A stretch of 37,534 nucleotides of DNA, taken from contig NZ_RHOR01000020.1 of the NCBI RefSeq assembly GCF_003946625.1, forward strand, positions 1 through 37,534, read 5' to 3'. The DNA comes from Companilactobacillus kedongensis. GTDB taxonomy: Bacteria; Bacillota; Bacilli; Lactobacillales; Lactobacillaceae. The position numbers were made by a program, and so were the translations under genes. Below, piece by piece: positions 1 through 9,179 of the stretch (position 1 is its first letter; each line of letters opens with the position of its first letter). Below the pieces are notes generated by a model. The model was not told the DNA's origin. It saw only the letters and a list, made by a program, of their open reading frames with translations, and ran no database searches.

Positions 1-972
1 GGCGATGCAGCCTTCAGCTTCCCTGTTGTCTTAGGACACGAGGGTTCTGGTATCGTTGAAAAAGTTGGTAAGAATGTTGACAACTTCAAAGTCGGCGATC
101 ACATTATTATGTCATTCTACTCATGTGGCGAATGTGACAATTGTTTAAAGGGTAAACCTACACAATGTCGTAAATATGCTGCTTCTAACTTATCTGGTAC
201 TCGTCCAGATGGAAGTGACCATTTCACAGAAGACGGTCATCATGTTTCTGACATGTTCAACCAATCTTCATTTACTACACACACAGTTATCAATAAGAGA
301 AACGCTGTCAAAGTTCCTAAGGAACTTGACCTTAGAAAACTTGGACCTTTGGGCTGTGGCTATGTAACTGGTAGTGGTACTGTCTTCAATACCCTTCAAC
401 CAAAACCTGGTGATACTATTGCCGTCTTTGGTACAGGTGCTGTTGGTCTTGCTGCCATGATGGCTGGTAAGATTTCTGGATGTACACACGTTATCGCCGT
501 TGATATTGTTCCTTCACGTCTTGAATTGGCAAAAGAGATGGGTGCAACAGATATCGTTGACTCATCTAAAGAAGATGCTGTTGAAGCAATCAAGAAGATC
601 ACAGGTGTTGGTGTTGACTGGGCTGTTGATACAACTGGTGTAACTAAAGTTATGACAGATTCTATCGCTGCTTTGACACAAGGTGGTACTACAGCTACAA
701 TCGCTGTTACACCGCACAACATTGATATCAGTACATGGAATGACCTATGTGTTGACGACAAGAAGATCGTCGGAGTAAACATGGGAGATTCAATTCCTCA
801 AGTTGATATTCCTCGTTTGATCGAATTTTATAAATTAGGTGTCTTCCCATTTGATTTGACAGAGAAGTTCTATGACTTCGACCAAATCAATGAAGCTGAC
901 GCAGATTCAGTAAGTGGTAAGACAATCAAACCTATCTTGATCATTGATAAAGATTACAAACCAGGTGAATAA
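1..972 (+). CDS. Zinc-dependent alcohol dehydrogenase (MDR family), 5' end missing
   Basis: Partial gene: the reading frame is open from base 1 and the start lies upstream of the window, so the ATG at 109 is internal. About 323 codons remain. The visible part carries the GHE zinc-ligand motif (codons 12-14) and four structural-zinc cysteines at codons 42, 45, 48 and 56 (C-x2-C-x2-C-x7-C). A Rossmann dinucleotide motif (FGTGAVGLAA) begins near codon 140. The family oxidises alcohols or reduces aldehydes with NAD(P) in the cytosol. The sequence style resembles the aryl/benzyl-alcohol dehydrogenase branch, but the substrate cannot be read from this fragment. It converges on the threonine dehydratase gene and ends just before a shared terminator. 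Confidence 0.9.
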   Translation, partial: GDAAFSFPVVLGHEGSGIVEKVGKNVDNFKVGDHIIMSFYSCGECDNCLKGKPTQCRKYAASNLSGTRPDGSDHFTEDGHHVSDMFNQSSFTTHTVINKRNAVKVPKELDLRKLGPLGCGYVTGSGTVFNTLQPKPGDTIAVFGTGAVGLAAMMAGKISGCTHVIAVDIVPSRLELAKEMGATDIVDSSKEDAVEAIKKITGVGVDWAVDTTGVTKVMTDSIAALTQGGTTATIAVTPHNIDISTWNDLCVDDKKIVGVNMGDSIPQVDIPRLIEFYKLGVFPFDLTEKFYDFDQINEADADSVSGKTIKPILIIDKDYKPGE

Positions 973-985
973 TTTCACCCTATGT

Positions 986-1022
986 AAAAAGGCTAACATC
1001 CGTTTGGATGTTAGCCTTTTTT
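986..1022. terminator. Bidirectional intrinsic terminator
   Basis: A perfect 11-bp stem (991-1001 with 1006-1016, loop GTTT) is flanked by A5 on the left and T6 on the right. It can therefore terminate both the alcohol dehydrogenase on plus and the ald-ilvA unit on minus. Confidence 0.93.
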
Positions 1023-1030
1023 ATCCTATT

Positions 1031-2059
1031 TTATCCAATTCCACCATCTGCTTTTACAGGTGTGAAGAAATGATCAATAATATTTGAAACACGTGCTAAG
1101 TCAACGTTACCACCAGATACCATAGCAACAGTCTTCTTACCTTTTAGCCATCTATCATCGATCTTATGTGATTCCAATGCGGCAACAGGTAATGCTCCTG
1201 CCCCTTCAGCGACCACTTTAGTTCTTTGAAGTAGATCCTTCATTGCTGTAGCGATCTCTTCTTCATTGACAAGAACGATTTCATCAACTAATTCACTGAC
1301 AATTGGGAAAGTAATATCACCTGGAGTAGTAACATCTGTTCCATCAGCCAATGTAAAATCATCGTGATGTGAAGTGATATGCCCTGCTTTATATGATGAG
1401 TACATGCCATGTACGTTTTCAGATTGTACACCGACAATATGTATCGAAGGATTAAATGATTTCAAAGCGACAGCCATACCAGAAATCAATCCACCTCCGC
1501 CAACAGGAATGATAACCGTATCCACATCCCACAGATCATCAAGGATCTCTAATCCGATCGTCCCTTGACCAGCAATAACGTACTTGTCATTAAATGGATC
1601 AACGATCGTCTTGCCTTCCTTTTCAGCTCTCTCGTACATCCATGCGTGTGCGTCATCAAATGTTGCACCGTGGATATCGACTTCAGCACCATATCCACGT
1701 GTGGCATCACGCTTCATTTGTGGAGCTTCATCAGGCATAACAACAGTCGTATCAATTCCCATCAGATGTCCTGTTAAAGCGACACCTTGAGCATGATTAC
1801 CAGCTGATGCAGCAATAACTCCACGAGCTTTTTCTTCATCAGTTAGATGATTGATCTTGTTATTAGCTCCTCTAAACTTAAAAGACCCAGTTAATTGCAT
1901 ATTTTCAAGTTTTAGAAAAATGTCACCACCGACAATATTTCTGCTTAGAAACATTGATTGGACCAGCGGAGTTTTACGGGCATATTTGCCAACAATTGCC
2001 TTTGCTTCTTGAATATCTCTAATACTTACTGTGTTATCAATATCTATCCCTTTGAGCAT
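1031..2059 (-). CDS. ilvA: Threonine dehydratase (threonine ammonia-lyase), short catabolic-type
   Basis: PLP enzyme that deaminates L-threonine to 2-oxobutanoate and ammonia in the cytosol. The PLP-binding lysine is in SFKFRGA (K61 with this start) and the phosphate-binding glycine loop GGGGLISG is at 187-194. At 342 aa it has no C-terminal ACT-like regulatory domain, so it resembles the catabolic TdcB form rather than long, isoleucine-inhibited IlvA. An in-frame GTG lies at 2068, but the Shine-Dalgarno GAGGTG sits 6-7 nt before the ATG at 2059, so I place the start there. It follows ald after 13 nt, and the pair is probably co-transcribed. ald-ilvA pairs also occur in staphylococci (established knowledge). 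Together they would supply oxoacids and ammonia from alanine and threonine. Confidence 0.93.
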   Translation of the reverse strand: MLKGIDIDNTVSIRDIQEAKAIVGKYARKTPLVQSMFLSRNIVGGDIFLKLENMQLTGSFKFRGANNKINHLTDEEKARGVIAASAGNHAQGVALTGHLMGIDTTVVMPDEAPQMKRDATRGYGAEVDIHGATFDDAHAWMYERAEKEGKTIVDPFNDKYVIAGQGTIGLEILDDLWDVDTVIIPVGGGGLISGMAVALKSFNPSIHIVGVQSENVHGMYSSYKAGHITSHHDDFTLADGTDVTTPGDITFPIVSELVDEIVLVNEEEIATAMKDLLQRTKVVAEGAGALPVAALESHKIDDRWLKGKKTVAMVSGGNVDLARVSNIIDHFFTPVKADGGIG

Positions 2060-2072
2060 TTCACTCACCTCA

Positions 2073-3191
2073 TTATTCTACTGAATCAGATAACTCTGAA
2101 TATGGTAAATCTAATGAATCTGCTAAACCTTTATTTGTAACTTTTCCTTCGTAGATGTTTACACCTGAAGCTAGTGCGGCATCAGTCTTGATTGCTTGGT
2201 CGATACCTTTGTCAGCAATTTCTAGTAAGTAATCAATATTACCAGCTGCTAAAGCCATAGTTGCTGTACGTGGTACGGCACCCGGTTGATTAGGAACAGC
2301 ATAGTGAACAATTCCATCTTTAACAAAGATTGGATCATCGATCGTTGTTGGTTTGTCGATTGTTTCAACGGTTCCACCTTGATCAATAGCAACGTCAACA
2401 ACGACACTACCCGGTTTCATTGATTTGATCATATATTCTTTGACCAACTTAGGTGGTTTTGAGCCTGGAATAAGAATTGTTGAAATGAAGATATCAGCAT
2501 CTTGAATTTCTTTAGCCAAGTTTTCTTCATTTGATTTAACAACACGAAGGTCTTGTCCTTTAAATTCTGCTTCCAAATCTTTAATACGATCGTCGTTTAA
2601 CTCAATGATAACGACTGAGCAGCCCATACCTAAAGCTAATTGAGCGGCATTTGTAGCGGCATTACCACCACCAAAGATAACTACACGTCCAGGATGGATT
2701 CCCGGTACATTGATCCCTGGTAATAAAATACCTTGGCCTTGATGTTGTGCTTCAAGATAATAAGCACCCATAATAACTGAACGACGTCCGGCAATGGCAC
2801 TCATTGGTGCTAATAGTTCAAGCTTGCCATCTTTAACAATCGTCTCACCACCGATAGCAGTAGTTCCAGCTTTGATCATTGCTTCTACAGTTGGTTTTGA
2901 AGATGCTAAATGTTGGAAGCCCCAAATAACTTGACCCTTTTTGAAGTATTGATATTCTTCTGCGTCTGGTTCTTTGACCTTAATGATCAAATCAGCATCC
3001 CAGCCATCTTTATGACTTACTAATTTACCACCAGCTTCAACGTATTCATCGTTAGTAAAACCAGCACCAATACCAGCGTCATTCTCAACAAGTACTTCAT
3101 TTCCGGCATCAACCATTTTACGGACATTCTCGGGAGTTGCGGCTACACGGCCCTCTCCTTCTTTTTGTTCCTTGATAACAGCTATTTGCAT
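2073..3191 (-). CDS. ald: Alanine dehydrogenase
   Basis: Catalyses the reversible NAD-dependent oxidative deamination of L-alanine to pyruvate and ammonia. At 372 aa it has the family's usual length. Visible family residues include R15 (GEGR), the lysine of KVKEP near 73, and the catalytic histidine H94 in GFQHLA. The Rossmann segment near 172-185 reads GGGNAATNAA, where the third glycine of the usual GxGxxG is an alanine. Strong Shine-Dalgarno GGAGG, 7 nt before ATG. First gene of an ald-ilvA unit, and the enzyme acts at the pyruvate node. No riboswitch was recognised in the roughly 340-bp leader region. Confidence 0.95.
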   Translation of the reverse strand: MQIAVIKEQKEGEGRVAATPENVRKMVDAGNEVLVENDAGIGAGFTNDEYVEAGGKLVSHKDGWDADLIIKVKEPDAEEYQYFKKGQVIWGFQHLASSKPTVEAMIKAGTTAIGGETIVKDGKLELLAPMSAIAGRRSVIMGAYYLEAQHQGQGILLPGINVPGIHPGRVVIFGGGNAATNAAQLALGMGCSVVIIELNDDRIKDLEAEFKGQDLRVVKSNEENLAKEIQDADIFISTILIPGSKPPKLVKEYMIKSMKPGSVVVDVAIDQGGTVETIDKPTTIDDPIFVKDGIVHYAVPNQPGAVPRTATMALAAGNIDYLLEIADKGIDQAIKTDAALASGVNIYEGKVTNKGLADSLDLPYSELSDSVE

Positions 3192-3534
3192 CTTTATGCC
3201 TCCTATGTGAAATTATTAACAACTAAATCTTATCGTTAAAACACCGATATAACAACTACATTCAGTGTTTTCTTACATTTACATTAGCAAAATATTGTGA
3301 AACATTTATCTACCAGTCGATTGCTTGTGGTAACAAATTTCAGGATTTTTTTATTTTCATTTTCTAGTTTCATAGATTCTTATAATTTGTACCAGTTTGA
3401 CTATACAACCATGTTGCTGTGGTTAAACACTATCAAAACAAGATTTCAATTAACTGTTCATTCTCAAAATACAATCATATTCTTACAATGATATGATAAG
3501 CTTATTAGTACACTTGTATATTCTAATAGAACAT
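3192..3534. other. AT-rich intergenic region upstream of ald, no gene seen
   Basis: This stretch presumably holds the ald promoter on the minus strand. I found no convincing -35/-10 pair, no riboswitch fold and no believable gene. A 64-codon open frame on plus (3297-3491) has no ribosome binding site and no recognisable protein character. Confidence 0.5.
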
Positions 3535-3585
3535 AAAAGGAGCCGTTCCTAACTTCAATTATGAAGTTAGAGACAGCCCCTTTGT
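3535..3585. terminator. Long hairpin, likely bidirectional terminator
   Basis: A perfect 9-bp stem (3549-3557 with 3562-3570, loop ATTA) is extended by an imperfect lower stem whose ends are AAAGG and CCTTT. A-rich and T-rich flanks allow termination both ways. It would stop minus-strand transcripts from the 3801-6061 unit before they reach ald. Confidence 0.7.
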
Positions 3586-3607
3586 TTAATACCATTTTTA
3601 TGAATCT

Positions 3608-3789
3608 AGTCGGAAGAGATGGAAAATATTTACTGGCAGTGACAGTGGCGTTAGGACGAGTGATTTTCTCGTTCTTACACCACCGGGCGAGTTTAAAGAC
3701 TTGCGAAGCGAGGCTTCAAACCGAGGTTCCAGACCAAGGCTGGAACCGTTCCGCACAGACAGAAAAATATTTTCCATCTCTGGAGACGA
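3608..3789 (+). ncRNA. Dispersed structured RNA-like element, copy A
   Basis: About 182 nt, starting AGTCGGA and ending GGAGACGA. Four nested helices can be drawn. P1 is a long closing stem: AGAGATGG and AAATATTT near the 5' end pair with AAATATTT and CCATCTCT near the 3' end, and a GGA/GGA internal loop separates this from an outer GTC/GAC clamp. P2 is 3650-3660 with 3668-3678. P3 is 3691-3704 with 3708-3721. P4 is 3725-3732 with 3740-3747, loop ACCAAGG. Copies B and C share this architecture with different stem sequences. G-T pairs in P2 and P3 favour the plus strand as the RNA strand. It lies antisense in the 3' region of the 3801-5561 gene. I cannot match it to a named RNA family. Confidence 0.72.
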
Positions 3790-3800
3790 AATATTACTTA

Positions 3801-5561
3801 CTACAGATTTTTATTAGTTATACCCTTATCAACAATGACAGTTTTCCCATCTAAATAACCAGAAAAACTAATCTCATCACCATTTTGAATAAACATATTA
3901 CGTGGATAATTCTTGATCGAAGCATAGAAAACATTCTTATTGTCATTCAGCAAGAAGGCGACTTCACTATTATTTACTTTGACCACACGGTTGACTGTTC
4001 CACTGAAATTCTGTTTCTTTCCAGAATGTGATGAACTAGCCGTATCAGTATTGGAATTAAACAAATTACGATACTTTTGAAGAGCAGATTTGGCGTCAGT
4101 TCCAACTGCAACAGTATCTTGAGTTCCATTACCATTAGCTAAAAGATAAACGTAAGACATGAAAGCCCCATTATCATCAATCATTGAAACAACCCAAGTA
4201 GGCTTCCCGTCAATTCGATACAACAGTGGCATATTAGCTTTCCACTGTGTCTGCTTCATACGATTCTCGGCCAAACTGTCAGCTCGGTTAGGCGTCATAG
4301 CATCAGCTTCTTCACGATAATAATAAGTCTTACCTGTTTTAGCATTGACATACATGTAACCTAACACTGAAGTTTGCTTACTGTTGTTACTTGTCATTGA
4401 GGTGAAGTAATAGATGTCATTCTTATAAGCAATCGGTGTAAAGACATCATCACGTCCCTCTGTTCCGACTTTTTCAACAGACTTCATAACTCCTAGTCTT
4501 GAACCACCGAATCCATGAGCATTCCACCAACCATTTCTTTCAGCGGCATACGAATAGATTTTGTCACTGGCAATATTAGGATCAAAGGTAACATCGATCC
4601 ATTTAGGTTCGTCACCTTGTTTATAAACTTTTACCTTACCAGTAACTGAATCCAAAACAGCCACATAGATCTTACGATAATTCTTTCGTGTTGAAAGTCC
4701 ATATTGTTTATATAACGTTTGAACATAATATGGATGGCCGGACTCATTGATTTCAAGTTGTGGTGCACTTCCTGAAAGAACTAATCCTCTTCCTGTGATC
4801 GATGCATATATTTTACGCGATGCGTCATGACCAAAATAGGCTGATGGAGTATATCTCATACTTTTCTTAACGAATTTCGGTTTAGAATTCTTTGACGTAG
4901 CGTCAACTATGAAATACCCCGGAACTTTCTTGTAATGATTATATCTGAAAAATGATCCATCAAAATCTAGTGGTGCAATATAAACTAATTTACCGTGATA
5001 AAACTGTACTCGGGCGTGATTCAATGAGTAGACATTAGAATCTGGCACATTTGATAATGAGTTCTGCATTTGATTACGGACAGTTTTGTACGAGTTAACA
5101 ACTGGTACTTCTTTACTCTTTGAATTGATCAAAGGCATTGGTGCATTTTTAGTAGTTGTATTTTCGGTTACATCAGTTATCTTTGCGACCGACTTAGTAG
5201 TTGCATATCCGGATGCAATGATCACTAAAATAACAATTCCCAAGGCGACCAGTGAACCAACCATCGTTAATAGAAAATTGCTCTCTATCTTCTTTAATTC
5301 ACGTTTAGATATTGCTAAAACGGCGCCATGTAATCCTGACGCTATGGCCAAAACTACTAGATTAGCTTGTAAGATCATCTTCCAAGTTTGGTCTGGTCCT
5401 GTAAAGTAAACCATAAATAATCCTATTAAAAATATTGCCACTTGAATGAAAATATGCGTCTGAATCCCCAGTTTATGCGGATTTCTTAATAACGCTATTA
5501 CGAATGGCACAAAAGAAAATGCCGTAAATTCAAGTGTTAGTAACAGAAAAAGTCCTAACAT
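3801..5561 (-). CDS. Membrane protein with large extracellular domain and OB-like tail, unknown function
   Basis: 586 aa; I do not recognise the family. Four hydrophobic segments occupy roughly residues 1-25, 35-55, 65-85 and 100-122. A long hydrophilic region, probably extracytoplasmic, follows (about 125-505). It is rich in Tyr and Lys and has several segments like YVNAKTGKTYYYREEAD that suggest a repeated beta-rich fold. A Ser-rich linker near 510 precedes about 70 residues with an alternating beta pattern and GDEISFSGYLDGK, reminiscent of an OB fold; this is inference. Its ATG overlaps the stop of the upstream gene by one base (TAATG), so the two are translationally coupled. No catalytic motif was seen. 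Confidence 0.8.
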   Translation of the reverse strand: MLGLFLLLTLEFTAFSFVPFVIALLRNPHKLGIQTHIFIQVAIFLIGLFMVYFTGPDQTWKMILQANLVVLAIASGLHGAVLAISKRELKKIESNFLLTMVGSLVALGIVILVIIASGYATTKSVAKITDVTENTTTKNAPMPLINSKSKEVPVVNSYKTVRNQMQNSLSNVPDSNVYSLNHARVQFYHGKLVYIAPLDFDGSFFRYNHYKKVPGYFIVDATSKNSKPKFVKKSMRYTPSAYFGHDASRKIYASITGRGLVLSGSAPQLEINESGHPYYVQTLYKQYGLSTRKNYRKIYVAVLDSVTGKVKVYKQGDEPKWIDVTFDPNIASDKIYSYAAERNGWWNAHGFGGSRLGVMKSVEKVGTEGRDDVFTPIAYKNDIYYFTSMTSNNSKQTSVLGYMYVNAKTGKTYYYREEADAMTPNRADSLAENRMKQTQWKANMPLLYRIDGKPTWVVSMIDDNGAFMSYVYLLANGNGTQDTVAVGTDAKSALQKYRNLFNSNTDTASSSHSGKKQNFSGTVNRVVKVNNSEVAFLLNDNKNVFYASIKNYPRNMFIQNGDEISFSGYLDGKTVIVDKGITNKNL

Positions 5562-6061
5562 TAGTTGTTCCCTCCATACTCTTTATAGTAACTTTCAAAT
5601 AATTGAGATACTTTTTTCTTATCAGCATCTGTCGCCTGTTGAACATTGATTATAAAGTCCCCACCAAAGCTTTTATTCAATTTTTGTAATATTTTATTAA
5701 CAGAATTTTTATCTTTTACACTGATAAAAATCATCGAAACATCTAAATAGTCATCAAAACTATAGCTTTTTATATTGTCCCAACTGATCCATTTACGTCC
5801 TGCAAACAGCGTAGAACAATCATATACACCTTTAGGACCGATCTTCATAATACAAGGTGAAAAACTTTTAAAAATTAAAAAAGGCCAAACAGATCCAAAA
5901 AATATAATTGCAAACCACCAAATAATAGAAAACTCCGGTTCATCCTGAAGAAAAAAGACACTACCTCCAACTAAAAATCCTTCCCCCAACGTTGCTAAAA
6001 GTATAAATGAAATTCTCGAACCATTTATTTTATAGACCTCATTCACTTTAAATTCCCCCAT
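5561..6061 (-). CDS. Small membrane protein with two TM segments, unknown function
   Basis: 166 aa with two hydrophobic segments near residues 15-37 and 45-65, then a soluble domain of about 90 residues. The layout resembles bacterial PH-like/YcxB-type small membrane proteins, but I cannot assign a family. An upstream in-frame ATG at 6109 lies inside the oleate hydratase terminator hairpin, so I place the start at the ATG at 6061 (MGEFKVNEV). The ribosome binding site there is weak. A TATACT sequence just upstream, after the terminator T-run, could be a -10 element. The stop overlaps the start of the next gene by one base, so the two are probably made together. Confidence 0.72.
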   Translation of the reverse strand: MGEFKVNEVYKINGSRISFILLATLGEGFLVGGSVFFLQDEPEFSIIWWFAIIFFGSVWPFLIFKSFSPCIMKIGPKGVYDCSTLFAGRKWISWDNIKSYSFDDYLDVSMIFISVKDKNSVNKILQKLNKSFGGDFIINVQQATDADKKKVSQLFESYYKEYGGNN

Positions 6062-6088
6062 GATAATTTCAATATGGTCTAAGTATAG

Positions 6089-6125
6089 CAAAAAAGAAGC
6101 TGAATCCATTAGGATCCAACTTCTT
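6089..6125 (-). terminator. Intrinsic terminator of oleate hydratase
   Basis: Read on minus, AAGAAGTTGGATCC pairs with GGATTCAGCTTCTT around a TAAT loop (6112-6125 with 6094-6107, one G-T pair) and runs into a T stretch. The upstream candidate start of the next gene falls inside it. Confidence 0.88.
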
Positions 6126-6142
6126 TATCTATTAATTAAGTT

Positions 6143-7819
6143 TTATCTAAACATTGTCTTAGTTGCTCTAGCCATAACTTTGGGATCTTTCTCATAATGA
6201 TGCATCTTCGTCATTTCTGATAATGGGATGCCTAAGAATGTATAGACGGCTCTTTGAGCAGCACGGAATGAATATTGTTCTGTAAAGACCATATCAAATG
6301 GCATTTCACAGAATTGGCTGATAAAGGCCAAGTTCTTACTATGCTTTGGCACAACGTCAGGTCTGTCACCGACAGCTCTCTGGTTGAACAATGCACTGGC
6401 ATATGGCAAGTGAACTGGGATCACATTGACAATACTGTCCATGACTTCCTGTTTATGGTTTCTAATATTGTCTTTTGATGGATCAACAGCTGCTAAATGA
6501 CCCAAGAATTCTTCAAGCATTTCTTCACCAGTCATCTCAATGATTGGTTTTTGTACATAGTCACCATTTCTTCTTGGATACATAAAGTAACCCCAGAAAA
6601 CTGATTCATTAGGCTTTTGAGCTTTGAAATGTGGCTGATGATGTACAACGATCGACATCAATGGTGTACTTTCGATCCAAGTGTTCAAAGCATTACCTGG
6701 TTCTTGTTCAGTAATACGGCAAATTTCATTTAATAAGTAATGATTGTTTGTTGTAACAGTAAAGCTCATCCACTCACTTTGTGTACGATCATTAAAGAAT
6801 TTATCAGGATTACCTAGTGAATAAAATTTTTCGGCGGCTTTTTTCCAAAGAGCGGCACTTGGAGCATATTCCATATTTTCTTTAACCGGTGTATTGAAAT
6901 CCCCCATTGATGAACTATCGGTAACTGAGCCATTAGTATCAAAGACTAAATCATTCTCATAAACTGTAATTTCACCGGTTTCATTATCGTTGTCAACTTG
7001 TTCATATTTAATACCAGTAACAACAATGTCATCTTGCAATGGAGTGTCCTTAAATTCAAGATCAACTACTTTACGATTGTTGATAAAAGTTACTCCTCTA
7101 TCCTCAAGATACTTGCGCATTGGCAAAATGATACTTTCATACTGATTATATGGTGTTCTAGTAACACCTTCCAAAGTGTTGATACGACTGAATTCAAGAA
7201 TCATTCGATTCATATAACGACGTAATTCCATAGCTGAACTAGCGCGTTTAAAAGCAAATGTTGTCTGCCACATTGACCAAAAATTAGTCGTAAAGAAGTG
7301 TGGACTGCTAGCAAAGTATTCAGCAATGCTGACGTTATTTAATTTTTCTTCATCTTTTTCCGGAGAAAGCATTAATTTTGAAAGCAAGAAACGATCTTTG
7401 TTGTTAAATTGCATGTGTCTGTAATCATTCTTGTCGCCATGGATTCTTGGTCCATTGTGGTCGATCAAACGTCCAACATCATGTGTTGGATGGGCATGAT
7501 CAAAGTTTAGAATATCATCAGTTACGGTTTGTCCAGGATTATCCAGTGAAGGAACTGATCTTAAAAGATCCCAAAGGTTTTCGTATGTCTCTTCATTGAG
7601 CATCCGTCCACCTTTAGCTAGGAAACCTTTATTATTCGAAAGTGCTTGATTACTATACTCATTCTCATAGGCCTCAACGGTGTCACCATCATTTGCACCA
7701 TGCTTTTCAAGACCCATCATGGTAATTTGTTCACCTTTGAATCCACCATCACGGATCAAATAAATTCCAGCAGCAAGATTACCAATTCCGGTACCGATCA
7801 TATAAGCTTTTCGTGTCAT
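6143..7819 (-). CDS. ohyA: Oleate hydratase (myosin-cross-reactive antigen family)
   Basis: FAD-dependent enzyme that adds water to the cis-9 double bond of unsaturated fatty acids, giving 10-hydroxy fatty acids. It is common in lactobacilli, where it detoxifies host or food fatty acids. At 558 aa it is in the family range. The N-terminal dinucleotide motif reads IGTGIGNLAAGIYLIRDGG. Family-typical stretches include NDGDTVEAYENEY and the C-terminal QFCEMPFDMVFTEQYSFR. An in-frame ATG at 7834 precedes GGAGGG. That sequence is itself a good Shine-Dalgarno 8 nt before the ATG at 7819, so the protein starts MTRKAYMIG. It is monocistronic, with its own terminator. Confidence 0.95.
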   Translation of the reverse strand: MTRKAYMIGTGIGNLAAGIYLIRDGGFKGEQITMMGLEKHGANDGDTVEAYENEYSNQALSNNKGFLAKGGRMLNEETYENLWDLLRSVPSLDNPGQTVTDDILNFDHAHPTHDVGRLIDHNGPRIHGDKNDYRHMQFNNKDRFLLSKLMLSPEKDEEKLNNVSIAEYFASSPHFFTTNFWSMWQTTFAFKRASSAMELRRYMNRMILEFSRINTLEGVTRTPYNQYESIILPMRKYLEDRGVTFINNRKVVDLEFKDTPLQDDIVVTGIKYEQVDNDNETGEITVYENDLVFDTNGSVTDSSSMGDFNTPVKENMEYAPSAALWKKAAEKFYSLGNPDKFFNDRTQSEWMSFTVTTNNHYLLNEICRITEQEPGNALNTWIESTPLMSIVVHHQPHFKAQKPNESVFWGYFMYPRRNGDYVQKPIIEMTGEEMLEEFLGHLAAVDPSKDNIRNHKQEVMDSIVNVIPVHLPYASALFNQRAVGDRPDVVPKHSKNLAFISQFCEMPFDMVFTEQYSFRAAQRAVYTFLGIPLSEMTKMHHYEKDPKVMARATKTMFR

Positions 7820-7940
7820 AATATTGCCCTCCATTCTAATACTCGACTTAAATATATTCCATTTATAGAGTCAATGTAAAGGTTTACACTCACTAAATTT
7901 TAAAACATAAAAGTCCTAAAATTTAATTCTGAAATTTGAC

Positions 7941-7972
7941 AAAAAAAGAGACACTTGCATCTGCAAGGTCTC
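7941..7972 (-). terminator. Intrinsic terminator after ackA
   Basis: A stem with GAGAC/GTCTC at its base and TTGCA/TGCAA at its top (7948-7972) is followed on minus by T7. It closes the comG-methyltransferase-ackA transcription unit. Confidence 0.88.
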
Positions 7973-7981
7973 CTACTTTAA

Positions 7982-9169
7982 TTATTTTGTTAATCTAACA
8001 ACATCACGAACGATCATCAATTCCTCATCCGTTGGAATTGCTAAGACTGTAACACTTGAATCATCTGTACTGATCTTACGCAAACCTTTTCCATTTTCGT
8101 TAGCATTTTTATCGATCTTAATACCCATGTAAGCAAATTTTTCTGAGATAATTTGACGAATCCATGGATTAGCAAAGCCCATTCCGGCTGTAAAGATAAT
8201 TACATCTGTACCACCAAGTAAAGCCATGTATGAACCAACATACTTAACGATACGATTTACAAAGATATCGATTGCTAATTTTGAACGTTTGTTTTCATCT
8301 TTAGTAGCGATCAAATCACGCATATCTGGTGAAACGCCTGAAATACCAAGGAGTCCAGACTTTTCATTTAAGATATTGATCATATCTTGTGGATCAGTGA
8401 TTTTTAATTTTTGCATCAAGTAAGCCATCAATGATGGGTCAATATCACCTGAACGTGTACTCATCGTGATACCAGCTAAAGGTGTGAATCCCATTGATGT
8501 ATCAACAGATTTTCCACCGTCAATAGCATCGATCGAAGCACCGCTACCCAAGTGAAGTGAGATCATCTTCAAATCTTTTAGTGGTTTGTCCAAGAATTTA
8601 GCTGCGGCACCAGAAACATATCTGTGACTTGTACCATGTGCACCAAATTTACGTACACCATATTTTTCATAGTATTCATAAGGAACACTGTATAGGTAAT
8701 TTACTGGATCCATTGATTGATGGAATGAAGTATCAAATACGGCTACTTGAGGAACATCTGGTAAAATTTTCTCAAATGCTTCCATACCAGCAGCTTGGCC
8801 AGGATTATGTAATGGTGCAAATTCTGCCAATTTTTTGATTTGTTCGATAACTTCTGGAGTTACTACTGTAGAATCTTTAAAGACAGAACCACCAGCAACA
8901 ACACGGTGACCAACACCAGTGATCTCACTGTAATCAGAAATGATATTCATTTCGATAAGTTTCTTTAACATCTTGTTAACAGCAGTTATATGATCAGGAA
9001 TATCGCCAGTTTCACTAAATTTCTCGCCATTGTACTTTACTTCAAAGACAGAGTCTGACAAACCTAGACGGTCAACCATACCTTTAGCAACAACAGTTTC
9101 TTCTGGTAAATCATACAGCTTCCACTTCAGGGTTGAACTTCCTGAGTTAACTGCAATTATTTTGGACAT
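7982..9169 (-). CDS. ackA: Acetate kinase
   Basis: Interconverts acetyl phosphate plus ADP with acetate plus ATP, the substrate-level phosphorylation step of heterofermentative and pyruvate metabolism. At 395 aa it has full length. The sequence shows the N-terminal phosphate motif NSGSSTLKWKLYDL, LHNPGQAAG, FDTSFHQSMDP with the catalytic Asp, HGTSHRYVS, HLGSGAS and the substrate-binding STRSGDIDPSL. It sits 10 bp after the YtxK-like methyltransferase at the tail of the comG cluster. This order is conserved in several Firmicutes, so it is probably partly co-transcribed. The partner enzyme Pta is encoded at 34048-35016. Confidence 0.97.
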   Translation of the reverse strand: MSKIIAVNSGSSTLKWKLYDLPEETVVAKGMVDRLGLSDSVFEVKYNGEKFSETGDIPDHITAVNKMLKKLIEMNIISDYSEITGVGHRVVAGGSVFKDSTVVTPEVIEQIKKLAEFAPLHNPGQAAGMEAFEKILPDVPQVAVFDTSFHQSMDPVNYLYSVPYEYYEKYGVRKFGAHGTSHRYVSGAAAKFLDKPLKDLKMISLHLGSGASIDAIDGGKSVDTSMGFTPLAGITMSTRSGDIDPSLMAYLMQKLKITDPQDMINILNEKSGLLGISGVSPDMRDLIATKDENKRSKLAIDIFVNRIVKYVGSYMALLGGTDVIIFTAGMGFANPWIRQIISEKFAYMGIKIDKNANENGKGLRKISTDDSSVTVLAIPTDEELMIVRDVVRLTK

Positions 9170-9179
9170 ATCTTTTCAC

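Noticed and set aside
3297-3491. 64-codon open frame on plus in the ald upstream region
   Set aside because: No Shine-Dalgarno, AT-rich and no recognisable motif.
3608-3789. Copy A as an IS end or MITE
   Set aside because: No target-site duplication or shared terminal sequence beyond the clamp; stem sequences differ between copies while pairing is kept.
6062-6109. N-terminal extension of the two-TM membrane protein to an ATG at 6109
   Set aside because: Those codons are the terminator hairpin of the oleate hydratase gene.
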